Shown: positions 34,247 through 43,191, numbered from the stretch's first letter. The stretch: 64,000 nucleotides of DNA from Rufibacter immobilis (GCF_003721565.1 NZ_RJJE01000009.1:928793-992792), one strand, 5' to 3'. The notes: a model not told the origin generated them from the sequence alone. Numbers and translations: made by a program.

Positions 34247-34284
34247 CGTTTAGGGGCTCTTTTTGGGAAAAGAGCCCCTAAACG
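34247..34284. repeat. TTAGGGGC palindrome family, copy 14
   Basis: cgtttaggggctcttttTGGGaaaagagcccctaaacg, perfect arms, starting 2 bp after the peptidase stop, in the convergent gap with the acyl carrier protein gene. The ctctttt/aaaagag inner part is a paired change relative to ctgtttt/aaaacag. Confidence 0.95.
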
Positions 34285-34355
34285 GTGTAACGGAAGAAAG
34301 GCAGGAGGAAATTCCCCCTGCCTTTCGCAGTCAAAAATGAGCAAAAAATAAAGGG

Positions 34356-34613
34356 TTAGCTCGCCTGACGGATGGCTTGGGTAGACACATAGTCTACAAA
34401 GTCACCTACCGTGTTCAGCGGCACCTCGTCAGGAATAATGATTTTGAAGTTTTTCTCCAGTTCCAGGATGATATCTACCACATCTACGGTGTCAAAACCA
34501 AACTCTTTGCTCAGGTTTGACGACACGCGGAGCCGCGACGGCTTAATCTCTTTGGTTTTGCTGATAATGTTAACTACCTCCTGCGCGATAGAGGGTGTAT
34601 TTACGGTCATCAT
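34356..34613 (-). CDS. Atypical acyl carrier protein with Thr in place of the phosphopantetheine Ser
   Basis: An 85-residue acyl-carrier-protein fold: helix I MMTVNTPSIAQEVVNIISKT, the loop, then FGFDTVDVVDIILELEKNFKIIIPDEV where normal proteins have the D-S-L motif. Here the codon is ACC, so the canonical attachment Ser is Thr. The rest, including EKNFKIIIPDE and VGDFVDYV, is clearly ACP-like. Either a Thr-specific transferase is used, or the protein is not modified and has a structural or regulatory role. No fatty-acid synthesis genes are adjacent. Confidence 0.88.
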   Translation of the reverse strand: MMTVNTPSIAQEVVNIISKTKEIKPSRLRVSSNLSKEFGFDTVDVVDIILELEKNFKIIIPDEVPLNTVGDFVDYVSTQAIRQAS

Positions 34614-34629
34614 ATGGGTAAAAAAATAA

Positions 34630-35171
34630 AGTCCTTCAATCTTCTAACAAACCCACCCAAACGCTTTTTTTTGTGGCGCTTAGCAGGGCCCGGTCTTTGA
34701 TCATCTCTTGACCAGGCACCTCATGGGCATTACCAACAGGGCAAGGATTAAGGTAAAAGCGTGAGCTGAAACAATCTCCAAGGCAACCATTCACCTATTG
34801 GCCATCGCCTTGGACCCGTCCATTCTGATGACCTACAAACCCCGCCTTACCCCTATGCCCCAGCGAAAAAAACTTTAGATATTTTCTACAGCACATGGGA
34901 GCAGCAGGAAGACCCTCAGCCAACACCTTGCAAAACAAACACATACACCTGACACCCCTCCAGAAAAAGCGAAAAGTTTGTGTTGAAAGATTCATTATGT
35001 AACCGGCAAGATGGCCTAAGTCCAGGAGGAAACCGGCGCGTTGGCGAGGCTACACAAGCGACTTTCTTGCATGGCCCGTTGCTTACGGCGCAGAAGAGCC
35101 GCTACAGGTAGTTGCCCCAAGAGAACAGGCGGTCTTGCAGACAAAAGCTTACGCATTCAGCATTACTTCTT
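34630..35171. other. Non-coding gap between the ACP and pheS
   Basis: About 540 bp with no gene I can support and no palindrome copy, apart from the pheS -7 box at its end. A 66-residue minus-strand frame around 34795-34995 is Cys-rich with no family resemblance and is not called. Confidence 0.5.
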
Positions 35172-35179
35172 TATCTTTG
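35172..35179 (+). promoter_or_regulatory. Probable -7 box for pheS
   Basis: TATCTTTG matches TAnnTTTG 4 bp before the ATG at 35184, suggesting a leaderless or near-leaderless transcript. No TTG box at the standard distance. Confidence 0.5.
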
Positions 35180-35183
35180 TGCC

Positions 35184-36209
35184 ATGCTATTGGAGAACAT
35201 TAAAAGGCTTACCCAAGAGGTAGAGGCCTACACCATAGAGAACAAGGAGCAACTGGAAGCGTTCCGGAACACCTACGTGAGCCGGAAAGGCCAGATTTCT
35301 GCCTTGTTTGACGAGATGAAAACGGTTGCCCCTGAACAGCGCAAACAAGTGGGCCAGGAACTGAACCAACTGAAACAACTGGCCCAACAAAAGCTAGACG
35401 CGGCCCAGGAGGCTCTGGAGCAGAACGCCACCCCAGATGCCCTTTCTGGCCTGGATTTCACGTTGCCCCCGGTTCCTAACACCTTGGGGAGCCGCCATCC
35501 GCTGAACCGGGTACGGGAACAGATCATCCGGATCTTTGAGCGCATCGGGTTCAATGTGTCGGAAGGCCCCGAGATGGAAGACGATTGGCATAACTTCTCG
35601 GCGCTCAACTTCCCGGAGAACCACCCCGCCCGAGACATGCAGGACACGTTCTTCCTGAGCAAGAACCCAGACATGCTGTTGCGCACACACACCAGCAGCG
35701 TGCAGGTACGCGTGATGGAGCACCAGAAACCACCTATCCGTACCCTTTCGCCGGGCCGCGTGTTCCGCAACGAAGCTATTTCTGCCCGGGCGCACTGCGT
35801 GTTCCACCAAGTGGAAGGTTTGTTCGTGGACCGGGGCGTGAGCTTCAAAGACCTGAAAGATACACTGTACTACTTCGTGAAGGAGCTGTTTGGGCCAGAC
35901 ACGCAGATCCGGTTCCGGCCGTCGTTCTTCCCGTTCACGGAGCCCTCTGCCGAGATTGACATTACCTGCCATATCTGCAAGGGCCAGGGCTGCAACATCT
36001 GCAAAGGCAGCGGTTGGGTGGAGATTGGCGGTTCTGGCATGGTAGACCCCCAGGTGCTGGAAAACTGCGGCATTGACTCCAAGGAGTTCTCTGGTTTTGC
36101 CTTCGGGATGGGGATTGAGCGCATCACTATGCTCAAGTACCAGATCAAAGACCTGCGCCTGTTCACAGAGAACGATGCACGGTTCCTGCGCCAGTTTGAT
36201 GCCGTTTAG
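35184..36209 (+). CDS. pheS: Phenylalanine--tRNA ligase alpha subunit
   Basis: A 341-residue class II aminoacyl-tRNA synthetase subunit that charges tRNA-Phe. The N-terminal about 90 residues are the coiled-coil arm that contacts tRNA. The catalytic domain has PPVPNTLGSRHPLNRV, motif 2-like CVFHQVEGLFVDRGV, the Cys cluster CHICKGQGCNICKGSG, and motif 3 FGMGIERITMLKY. ATG 35184 (MLLENIKRLT) was chosen; the frame opens upstream at 35112 without family support. pheT is not in the window. tRNA-Asn lies 195 bp downstream. Confidence 0.95.
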   Translation: MLLENIKRLTQEVEAYTIENKEQLEAFRNTYVSRKGQISALFDEMKTVAPEQRKQVGQELNQLKQLAQQKLDAAQEALEQNATPDALSGLDFTLPPVPNTLGSRHPLNRVREQIIRIFERIGFNVSEGPEMEDDWHNFSALNFPENHPARDMQDTFFLSKNPDMLLRTHTSSVQVRVMEHQKPPIRTLSPGRVFRNEAISARAHCVFHQVEGLFVDRGVSFKDLKDTLYYFVKELFGPDTQIRFRPSFFPFTEPSAEIDITCHICKGQGCNICKGSGWVEIGGSGMVDPQVLENCGIDSKEFSGFAFGMGIERITMLKYQIKDLRLFTENDARFLRQFDAV

Positions 36210-36230
36210 AAGGAAAGGAAACTATCTGTA

Positions 36231-36274
36231 TTCTGTTTAGAGGCTCTTTTTGGAAAAAGAGCCTCTAAACAGAA
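36231..36274. repeat. Palindrome family, copy 15, with paired arm changes
   Basis: ttctgtttagaggctcttttt GG aaaaagagcctctaaacagaa, perfect. CTGTTTAGAGGC/GCCTCTAAACAG replaces CGTTTAGGGGC/GCCCCTAAACG in both arms at once. It follows the pheS stop. Confidence 0.95.
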
Positions 36275-36335
36275 AAATTTCCGGTTTCATTTTCAGGCAC
36301 TTACTAAAAAGTTTAAAATTTTTATTGGGCAACAC

Positions 36336-36366
36336 TTGCGCACAATCATTCCAGCCCCTACTTTTG
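36336..36366 (+). promoter_or_regulatory. Promoter of tRNA-Asn
   Basis: TTG at 36336-36338, 20-bp spacer, TACTTTTG at 36359-36366, about 37 bp before the tRNA. The best match in this window to the TTG / TAnnTTTG consensus of Bacteroidota. Confidence 0.75.
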
Positions 36367-36403
36367 CATCATCATTTAAGGCCACACGCCAAGAACGATA
36401 AAC

Positions 36404-36477
36404 TCCTCCTTAGCTCAGTTGGTTAGAGCACATGACTGTTAATCATGGGGTCCTTGGTTCAAGCCCAAGAGGGGGAG
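36404..36477 (+). tRNA. tRNA-Asn (anticodon GUU)
   Basis: A 74-nt cloverleaf: acceptor UCCUCCU/AGGGGGA, D stem GCUC/GAGC, anticodon stem CAUGA/UCAUG with loop CUGUUAA (GUU), T stem CUUGG/CCAAG, discriminator G. CCA not encoded. It has its own promoter and terminator. Confidence 0.96.
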
Positions 36478-36482
36478 CTTCT

Positions 36483-36523
36483 AAAAAGCCACTTACGAGA
36501 TAAAACTTGTAAGTGGCTTTTTT
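36483..36523 (+). terminator. Terminator of tRNA-Asn
   Basis: aaaaagccacttac / gtaagtggctttttt with loop gagataaaactt, right after the tRNA. Confidence 0.88.
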
Positions 36524-36856
36524 GTTGGCTTTCAGTTTGCTCATATCCTTTCTCTCCCAAGTTCAGCAACTCCTTATATCTGCAATCAGTCATCCTTTCT
36601 TCTATTGAGCCTTACAAATCAACTGAAACAGAATTCTATTTTGCGCAAGAGAGGTCTATCGCTAGACAAGATTTTAAGTAGTACATACCGTGGAGAATCA
36701 ATCACCTATATTTCAAAATATTTCTTCAAGCTCTGCTCAAAATCATACATAGCAATCTAAATACCTTCATGTCGCAACATTGATTTGAACCATCAATTAT
36801 ATTATCTTCCAATAAATTGAATCATTATAATAAATAGCACTATAAGTTCTAACATC
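36524..36856. other. A+T-rich non-coding stretch before the DUF2971 gene
   Basis: No supported gene. An open frame beginning inside tRNA-Asn (36445-36681) is not credible. I saw no repeat of the tRNA 3' end that would mark an attachment site. Confidence 0.5.
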
Positions 36857-37777
36857 ATGTGGCCAAACTTCTCCTTTCCTTTGTTCTTTGATAGTACCCA
36901 AGAAGTCCCTCCGTTATATCACTATACCTCCCAAGCTGGCCTACTCGGCATGGTACAAGGCAAGCATTTGTGGCTTACACATATCCATTACATGAATGAT
37001 TCTTCAGAATATGATGATGCAATAGAATTCATTAGCAAAGTTTTGAAGGAAGACTATGGAATAGAAGACGCAGAACATCAACTAACTTACGAGACCCAAG
37101 AGCTTGATAAGGGAAATGTCTATTCCTTCTCTCTATCAGAAGAAGAGGACCTATTGAGCCAGTGGAGAGGATATACTCCAAACGGAGGTTATTGCCTTTC
37201 CTTCGACTCTGCCCAATTAACCCAGATGATGCAGTCTCAGGGGCTTCGCATCGGGAAATGCCTTTATGATGAGAAAGAGAAAAGAGATGTAATTCACAAG
37301 CATATTGCAGGAATCCCGCCAGAGCAGTATAAATCAAGTTATCACATCGGCCCCAGCCGAGAGCCGAGAGGTGACACGCCCGAAGAAAAAGCTCTTGATG
37401 CTATAAACATAGAAAGGGAGGTAGAGCTTAGTTCGCAACACAAACGTGAACGAGACAAGTATGACTATAACATGGAGATATTTGAACGGGCCAGAATATA
37501 TGCTCCTTTATTCAAACATGAGAAGTTCTCTGAAGAGAAGGAATGGCGAATTATTGCAGTTAAAAGAGAGCTACCTGAACTAAGAGAAGGAAAGAGTTTT
37601 CTGGTACCCTACCTCAAGATCCCCATAGTAGAGGATTTAAAAAAAGATGCTTTGCATAAGGTCAAAATTATAGTAGGGCCAGGCCCCCATATGGAATTAG
37701 CCCGGAGGGCATGCGAGTTGCTTGACATCTTATCTAAGGATATTACTATATCAAAAATTCCTTTCCGGAACTGGTAA
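36857..37777 (+). CDS. DUF2971 family protein, possible defence-island gene
   Basis: A 306-residue protein of the DUF2971 type: PLYHYTSQAGLLGMVQGKHLWLTHIHYMNDSSEY at the start, SLSEEEDLLSQWRGYT in the centre, and FSEEKEWRIIAVK near the C-terminus. Function is unknown; such genes are often found near phage-defence genes and look ADP-ribosyltransferase-like, which is inference. The gene is noticeably richer in A+T than its neighbours and uses different codons, and it lies directly downstream of tRNA-Asn, suggesting it was acquired. It has no partner genes here. Non-coding A+T-rich DNA (37778-38043) follows. Confidence 0.82.
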   Translation: MWPNFSFPLFFDSTQEVPPLYHYTSQAGLLGMVQGKHLWLTHIHYMNDSSEYDDAIEFISKVLKEDYGIEDAEHQLTYETQELDKGNVYSFSLSEEEDLLSQWRGYTPNGGYCLSFDSAQLTQMMQSQGLRIGKCLYDEKEKRDVIHKHIAGIPPEQYKSSYHIGPSREPRGDTPEEKALDAINIEREVELSSQHKRERDKYDYNMEIFERARIYAPLFKHEKFSEEKEWRIIAVKRELPELREGKSFLVPYLKIPIVEDLKKDALHKVKIIVGPGPHMELARRACELLDILSKDITISKIPFRNW

Positions 37778-38043
37778 TTTGCTACTCAAGATTACACTTT
37801 GTATAACCCATTAGAAGATACCTTCTTACTGCTTCTACATTTTACTGTACTTCAATTGAATTTAACGCTAAGGAATACGAAAACTCATTATTCATCAGGT
37901 ATCTAATTCTTTCCTTGCGCACCGGATCATTGCATCCTATTGATACTTATTATGAAAATACCTAATTTCAGGTAATATATAGCCATACATACCGTTCCTG
38001 CTTTAAATCCTTTAAATTTACAGAAGACACAAACCAGAAGCCT

Positions 38044-38736
38044 ATGCTAAACTTTTCGCCTCAAGGCCTCAGGGAACAGATAGATGAAAAGATAGCGACC
38101 ATTGCCGCCATTGCAGACGAATTGCCGGGCGTGGTGATCATCCACAACCTACAGAACAACGTGGCCGTGGAATACATGTCACCCAGGGGGCTGCGGTTGA
38201 TTGGCACTACGCTGGAAGAGTTGCGGCAAATGGGGTTTGAGTTTCATATGCGCTTCTTTAATCCGGTGGAGTCGGCGGAGTACATTGACAAGCTGTTCAG
38301 CGGTCTGTTGCAGCGCAACGACCCCACTGAGCTCATCACGTACTTCCAGAAGGTGTTCTTCGCCGAAAGCCAGGAGTGGGTACTGCACCACAGTTCCAGC
38401 AAGATTTTCATGCAGGACCCTGCCGGGCAGCCTTTGCTCCTGATCACGGTTGCCACCTCCGTAGACCCCACCCAGAGCATCACCGCCAAGGTGAACCGCA
38501 TCATGGAGGAAAACACGTTCCTGCGGCAGCACTACCAGAACTTCGCCCAGCTGGGCCCCCGTGAGCGCGAGGTACTCAAACACGTGGCCCTGGGCAAAAG
38601 CTCCCTGGAAATTGCCGATGAATTATTCATCTCTGAGAAAACCGTGAACACCCACCGCCGCAACATCAAACTGAAGCTGAACATCCACTCTTCTTTTGAG
38701 ATCTCGCAGTACGCCCGGGCCTTCGACCTCATCTAG
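38044..38736 (+). CDS. LuxR-family transcriptional regulator with PAS-like sensor
   Basis: A 230-residue regulator. The N-terminal about 150 residues read as a PAS-like fold (DELPGVVIIHNLQNNVAVEYMSPRGLRLIGTTLEEL). The C-terminal LuxR-type helix-turn-helix spans about 167-225: LGPREREVLKHVALGKSSLEIADELFISEKTVNTHRRNIKLKL. It would bind DNA and respond to an unknown signal or cofactor. It stands alone between the acquired DUF2971 gene and the MoxR-type cluster; target genes unknown. Confidence 0.9.
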   Translation: MLNFSPQGLREQIDEKIATIAAIADELPGVVIIHNLQNNVAVEYMSPRGLRLIGTTLEELRQMGFEFHMRFFNPVESAEYIDKLFSGLLQRNDPTELITYFQKVFFAESQEWVLHHSSSKIFMQDPAGQPLLLITVATSVDPTQSITAKVNRIMEENTFLRQHYQNFAQLGPREREVLKHVALGKSSLEIADELFISEKTVNTHRRNIKLKLNIHSSFEISQYARAFDLI

Positions 38737-38744
38737 CCCTCTGC

Positions 38745-38784
38745 GCGTTTAGGGGCTCTTTTTCCAAAAACGGGCCCTAAACGC
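38745..38784. repeat. Palindrome family, copy 16
   Basis: gcgtttaggggctctttttccaaaaacgggccctaaacgc, with arm mismatches in the right half. It lies 9 bp after the LuxR gene in a convergent gap. Confidence 0.88.
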
Positions 38785-38856
38785 AAAACATGCCTGATCC
38801 ATTTCCCTTCTTGTTTCACTTCACATTCAGCAAAGGCGCGCTTTTGTATGACTTTC

Positions 38857-38895
38857 CGCTTAGCAGCTGTTTTTCCAAAATAAGGCTCTAAACGC
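38857..38895. repeat. Palindrome family, copy 17 (degenerate)
   Basis: cgcttagcagctgtttttccaaaataaggctctaaacgc: centre and outer CGC/GCG recognisable, arms partly mismatched. It stands about 30 bp before the DUF58 gene stop, in the same gap as copy 16. Confidence 0.65.
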
Positions 38896-38926
38896 CGTTG
38901 CTCCAGGCGGAAAGAACGGGCAGAAC

Positions 38927-40258
38927 TTACAATAGCCCGCGGGCTTTAAATTCCAGGTACTTGTTGATTGCGTTCACGGTGAGTTTGTCGGGCGGTGTCA
39001 AGACCGAATGGATGCCGTGGGCGGTGAACTCCTTCACAATCTGCCTTTTCTCATAGGCGAATTTCTCCGCGATGGCTTTGAGATAGACTCCCTCCATATT
39101 CTCGGCTGGTTTCTCCAGCAGTTCGCGGGTTTCTGTGTTCTCAAAGAACACCACCAGCACCAGGTGGTGCTTGGCCAGCCTACGCAGGTACGGCAACTGG
39201 CGTTTGGCCCCGTTGAGCGTCTCAAAATTGGTGAACAGCAGCAGCAGGCTCCGCTGTTTTATCTTGGCCCGCACGGTCACGTACAGCCGCTGGAAGTCGG
39301 TTTCCTGAAACTTGGTGGTTTGGTTGTACAGCAACTCCAGAATTTTCTGCAACTGCGAGGCCCGCCGCTCCGCGGGTAACACAGAACCTATCTGGTCTGA
39401 AAAAGTGATGACACCGGCTTTGTCTTCCTTCCGGAGGGCCACATTGGAAAGTACTAACGTGGCATTGATGGCGTAATCCAGCAGGCTGAGGCCGTTGAAG
39501 GGCATTTCCATCACCCGGCCTTTGTCTATGAGGCAATACACCTGCTGCGACTTTTCCTCCTGGTAATGGTTCACCATCAGTTCGGCCTTGCGCGCCGTGG
39601 CTTTCCAGTTGAGCGTGCGCTGGTCATCGCCGGCCACGTAAGGCCGTATCTGCTCAAACTCGGCGCTGTGCCCCACCTTCCGCATTTTCTTAATGCCCAT
39701 AGCCGACAGGTGCTGCGTAGCCGCAAGGAGCTCATACTGCCGCATCTGAAGAAACGACGGGTACACCGGCACCTCCTGCCCCTGTCCAAACCGGTACCGC
39801 CGGCGCAGCAGTTGCAGCGGCCCGTTCACCAGCACGTTGGTGGCCCCAAAGGAATAGACACCCCGCTGCACCGGCCGCAACTGGTACTCAATCACGTGCG
39901 TCTCAGCCGCGGGCACCTGTACCTTGAAGCTGGCATCACGCTTCTGAAACTGGAACGGCAGCTCCTCCAGCACCTCCAACCGCACGGCAAAGGGATAACG
40001 GTTCTCTATGTACAGAAACACAGGGTTCTCACTCCCGTTGGAAAGCTTCTCCTGCATGCTGCGGCTGGCGCCGATGCCCGCACGGTGCCGGTACAGCGCC
40101 ACCAGGTCTACCAACGCAAACAGCACCCACACCCCAAACAGGATCTTGACCAGGAACAGAAACGCCGGAAAAAAGAACGCCAGCACAAACAAGCCCACTA
40201 CCCCAGCGGCCGCGTAGAAGAAGTACTTGGTGAAATACAGGCTGCGGATGAGTGACAC
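38927..40258 (-). CDS. DUF58 protein (VWA-like) of the MoxR cluster
   Basis: A 443-residue protein. Two N-terminal hydrophobic segments (YFTKYFFYAAAGVVGLFVLAF, FLVKILFGVWVLFALVDLV) anchor it; a central beta-rich part is followed by RPYVAGDDQRTLNWKATARKAELMVNHYQEE, the DUF58 signature, and a VWA-like region with CLIDKGRVM. Start is GTG, overlapping the MoxR stop by one base (TAGTG), showing tight coupling. It is the last gene of the block on this strand. With MoxR ATPases these proteins form a widespread pair thought to assemble or activate metal-binding or membrane protein complexes. Confidence 0.88.
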   Translation of the reverse strand: MSLIRSLYFTKYFFYAAAGVVGLFVLAFFFPAFLFLVKILFGVWVLFALVDLVALYRHRAGIGASRSMQEKLSNGSENPVFLYIENRYPFAVRLEVLEELPFQFQKRDASFKVQVPAAETHVIEYQLRPVQRGVYSFGATNVLVNGPLQLLRRRYRFGQGQEVPVYPSFLQMRQYELLAATQHLSAMGIKKMRKVGHSAEFEQIRPYVAGDDQRTLNWKATARKAELMVNHYQEEKSQQVYCLIDKGRVMEMPFNGLSLLDYAINATLVLSNVALRKEDKAGVITFSDQIGSVLPAERRASQLQKILELLYNQTTKFQETDFQRLYVTVRAKIKQRSLLLLFTNFETLNGAKRQLPYLRRLAKHHLVLVVFFENTETRELLEKPAENMEGVYLKAIAEKFAYEKRQIVKEFTAHGIHSVLTPPDKLTVNAINKYLEFKARGLL

Positions 40259-41253
40259 TAACGCGGAACTTGAGTCTGTTGAATGATCTGTTTAATGACA
40301 TCATCTGGCGTGGCGCCTTCCATCTCGCGCTCCGGCGTGAGCAACACCCGGTGCCGCAACACGGTAGGGGCCAGCTCCTGCACGTCTTCGGGGGTTACGA
40401 AAGAACGGTTCCGGAGGGCGGCCAGGGCTTTGGCGCTTGTGAGCAAGGCCAGCGAGGCCCTAGGCGATGCTCCCAAATACAAAGATTTATGGGCCCGGGT
40501 CTGCACCACCAACTGGGCGATGTACTCCAACACGTTAGCATCTACGTGCACCGCCTGCACCTGCTTCCGCAGAGCGGCTATTTGCCCAGCCGCGAGCACC
40601 GGCTTTATTTCTTCCAGTTCCCGCTGCAGGGCCGGGCGCTGGTGGTGTATCGCCAGAATGGCCACCTCTTCTTCCAAAGATGGGTACTGTATCAAGATCT
40701 TGAACATGAAGCGGTCCAGTTGCGCCTCTGGCAGACGGTAGGTTCCCTCCTGCTCAATGGGATTCTGGGTAGCCAGCACAATGAAAGGATCGGCCATGAG
40801 GTGCTGCGTGCCGTCATGGGTGATCTGCTGTTCTTCCATTACCTCAAACAGCGAAGACTGGGTTTTGGCCGGAGCACGGTTGATCTCGTCAATCAGGACG
40901 ATGTTGGAGAAGATAGGCCCCGGCTTGAACTGAAACGTGGCCGTACCCGGGTGGAACACCGAGGTACCCAACACATCTGAAGGCATAAGGTCTGGCGTAA
41001 ACTGGATACGGTTAAAGCCTACGTCAATGGTACGGGCCAGCAGCTTGGCGGTAAGGGTCTTGGCAATGCCTGGCACGCCCTCAATCAGCACGTGCCCATC
41101 GGCGAGAATGGCAATCAAGAGCAGATCAATGAAGGCTTCCTGCCCAATGATTCTTTTTCTAAGCTCTTCTTTGATTTGCCCTACAGCCTGTTGCAGCGCG
41201 GAGAAATCTACCTGCGGTTTCAAGCCTAATGCGGTATCTTCTAGTGGTTCCAT
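40258..41253 (-). CDS. MoxR-family AAA ATPase
   Basis: A 331-residue AAA+ ATPase. Walker A is GVPGIAKT (about 59-66), Walker B is VLIDEINRAPAKTQ, sensor 1 is LATQNPIEQEG, then TYRLPEAQLDRFMFKI and the lid domain with GASPRASLALL. These are the MoxR hallmarks: a hexameric ATPase acting as a chaperone with a VWA-type partner. It overlaps the DUF58 gene by one base. It is preceded by the DUF4350 gene (9-bp gap). Confidence 0.94.
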   Translation of the reverse strand: MEPLEDTALGLKPQVDFSALQQAVGQIKEELRKRIIGQEAFIDLLLIAILADGHVLIEGVPGIAKTLTAKLLARTIDVGFNRIQFTPDLMPSDVLGTSVFHPGTATFQFKPGPIFSNIVLIDEINRAPAKTQSSLFEVMEEQQITHDGTQHLMADPFIVLATQNPIEQEGTYRLPEAQLDRFMFKILIQYPSLEEEVAILAIHHQRPALQRELEEIKPVLAAGQIAALRKQVQAVHVDANVLEYIAQLVVQTRAHKSLYLGASPRASLALLTSAKALAALRNRSFVTPEDVQELAPTVLRHRVLLTPEREMEGATPDDVIKQIIQQTQVPR

Positions 41254-41262
41254 CTGGTTATA

Positions 41263-42453
41263 TTAGCGGCTGGTTTGCCGGTAAAAGCGTTCTAATTGTT
41301 TGTTCAGTTGCCACAGCGTTTCCTCCTCCAGCCCATCAGTGGCCCTAATGAAGTTAATCAGCTGAAAAAGCTGGCTTATCTCTTCGGTCTTCACCCCTGC
41401 TTTGCGCGCAATTTTCTGTTGCAGCTCTTCATCCAGCACGTTGGTCTGTTCATGGTAGTGCAGGCGCAGGTACTCCAGAAAGTAAGCGATCTTTTTCTCG
41501 GCTATGCTTTGGTGGTCGCGGGAGTTGAAGTAGAGGTTGCCAATGACCCGCACAAATTCCAGGGTGGTGTTCCGGGGCTTCTCTAGAACCGGGATAATGC
41601 GTTGGGTACGCTTGCTTTCAAACAGCACAAAAAGCAGTAGACTTCCCAGCGTCACGTAGTAGGCCCAAGCCAGCGCATCATGGCTAAGCAGCACCCTGAA
41701 TACGGAAGTACTTCCCTCCGCACCTTGTTTTTGGTATTCATCCCACCAAACGGGCTGCACCGGCAAATGGGAAAGAGCCAGCGCCGCATATTTGTCCTGC
41801 CTGGGGTTGATCACGTGGTAATTGGTGAACGCCAGAGGCACCGAGCTCAAATAAAAATTACCCTTCCCGAACGGGATCTGCACATAATTGGTATCGCCGG
41901 CACTGTTCTTCCCTAAAACAATGGCTTTGGTGTTGGCAGAGTCTAGGGCAATGGTCTCACTTGCCTTTTCCCAGGCATACTTAAACGGGGCAGGCTTTGG
42001 CAATTGGGGGTGGGTGAACAGCAGTTCAATAGAATCCTGCTGCTGTTTGGCGGAGTAACCCACGTCAAAGCCCAACGTATCCTGGAGCAGCCGTGGGAAG
42101 CGGCGGGCACTGATGAAGGCATTGTTCCCCTTCTGCACAAACTCCAGCAGAGCCTCCAACTCCAAAGAATCTACCCGAAAGGAGGAATTCACGAACAGGT
42201 AATTTACCGGTTGGGCCGCGCTGTCTGTCTGGACTTCCACTTGGTTCACCACGGGCAACCGCACAGAACTGACCGGTTCATGTTTAAAGAGGTCGGGCAG
42301 CAGCTCAAACAACACGTAGGTACCGTACGGAATTTTGTCTTTGTTGGAAAAAGTCTGTCGCCAGTCTATGGGCTTGGGGCGGTAATACTCCACCACCACA
42401 AACAGCGTAAAAAGGATGCCTAAGCCTAGCGCGTATGCTTTATACCCTCTCAT
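41263..42453 (-). CDS. DUF4350 membrane protein
   Basis: A 396-residue protein. A first membrane helix (YALGLGILFTLFVVVEYY) is followed by a periplasmic domain with KIPYGTYVLFELLPDLF and LLEFVQKGNNAFISARRFP, as in DUF4350 (related to an IFT52/GldG-like fold). A second helix at AWAYYVTLGSLLLFVLFES leads to a cytoplasmic C-terminal part. It overlaps the DUF4129 gene by 4 bp, indicating translational coupling. Function unknown beyond cluster membership. Confidence 0.82.
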   Translation of the reverse strand: MRGYKAYALGLGILFTLFVVVEYYRPKPIDWRQTFSNKDKIPYGTYVLFELLPDLFKHEPVSSVRLPVVNQVEVQTDSAAQPVNYLFVNSSFRVDSLELEALLEFVQKGNNAFISARRFPRLLQDTLGFDVGYSAKQQQDSIELLFTHPQLPKPAPFKYAWEKASETIALDSANTKAIVLGKNSAGDTNYVQIPFGKGNFYLSSVPLAFTNYHVINPRQDKYAALALSHLPVQPVWWDEYQKQGAEGSTSVFRVLLSHDALAWAYYVTLGSLLLFVLFESKRTQRIIPVLEKPRNTTLEFVRVIGNLYFNSRDHQSIAEKKIAYFLEYLRLHYHEQTNVLDEELQQKIARKAGVKTEEISQLFQLINFIRATDGLEEETLWQLNKQLERFYRQTSR

Positions 42454-43175
42454 GCTGCGGTAGACAAAGACTGGTTAAACTCAATAAACACCTGCCGCGC
42501 AGACTCAAACTTTTCTTGGCTTAAAGCAGCTCCACCGTACCACACGTACTCAAACAATTGAGTAACGCGCCCAAAAGAAGGTTTGAGCGGGGAATGATTC
42601 AGTTCCTGCACATAGCTCCAGTTCGTTTTGCCGGGTTTCCAGTCAATCTGCCCCTGGTCGGTGAGGTTCTTGAGCGTGCGTAGGTAATGCAACCGGATGG
42701 CCCGGCGGAAGTCTCGCTGTGCTTCGGCCTCTTCCAGCAAGGCACTGAAGTTTATCTCGTGGATGTTCTCGCGGTACGTGTCATAGGCAATGGCCGCCGG
42801 AGCCGTTTTTCTACTGAACAAGCTCACAAAATCTACCTGTAACAGCTTGAGCACCACAAAAACGGTGGTACCAATGGCAATGGCATAGAGAACGTACTTC
42901 CAGAAGGAACTGTAGGAGGTACCACTTAAGGTTTGGGCAATAAAATCGCCTATGCGCCGCCAGAAACGCTCCCAGAAAGACATATCGGGCCTTACGTCCT
43001 GGGCATACTGGAAGTCGCGGCTTTTGCGGAGTTCCTGCAGTTTCTGGGGGTTGGGATACCGTACCTCCAAGGGCTGCACTGGGGCTGCCGCCGGCGCGGG
43101 CACCGCCGCTTTGGCCTCTGTACACCAGAGACCGCACCATAACAGCAAAAAGAAGAAAAGTAGGGGCAGACGCAC
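42450..43175 (-). CDS. DUF4129 membrane protein
   Basis: A 241-residue protein: signal peptide or first helix MRLPLLFFFLLLWCGLWC, a Pro/Ala linker, an amphipathic segment, one membrane helix (YVLYAIAIGTTVFVVLKLLQ) and a C-terminal helical domain (EAQRDFRRAIRLHYLRTLKNLTDQGQIDWKPGKTNWSYVQEL) typical of DUF4129. The family is frequently coded beside MoxR and transglutaminase-like genes. Overlaps the DUF4350 start by 4 bp. Confidence 0.82.
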   Translation of the reverse strand: MRLPLLFFFLLLWCGLWCTEAKAAVPAPAAAPVQPLEVRYPNPQKLQELRKSRDFQYAQDVRPDMSFWERFWRRIGDFIAQTLSGTSYSSFWKYVLYAIAIGTTVFVVLKLLQVDFVSLFSRKTAPAAIAYDTYRENIHEINFSALLEEAEAQRDFRRAIRLHYLRTLKNLTDQGQIDWKPGKTNWSYVQELNHSPLKPSFGRVTQLFEYVWYGGAALSQEKFESARQVFIEFNQSLSTAA

Positions 43176-43191
43176 GGGCAGACTCTAGGAG

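Noticed and set aside
34795..34995. 66-residue Cys-rich minus-strand frame
   Set aside because: No family resemblance and no supporting signals; likely a chance frame.
36445..36681. Frame starting inside tRNA-Asn
   Set aside because: It overlaps the tRNA and its terminator.
36404..38043. Integration site at tRNA-Asn
   Set aside because: No repeated 3' tRNA segment and no integrase found downstream, so only the A+T bias supports acquisition.
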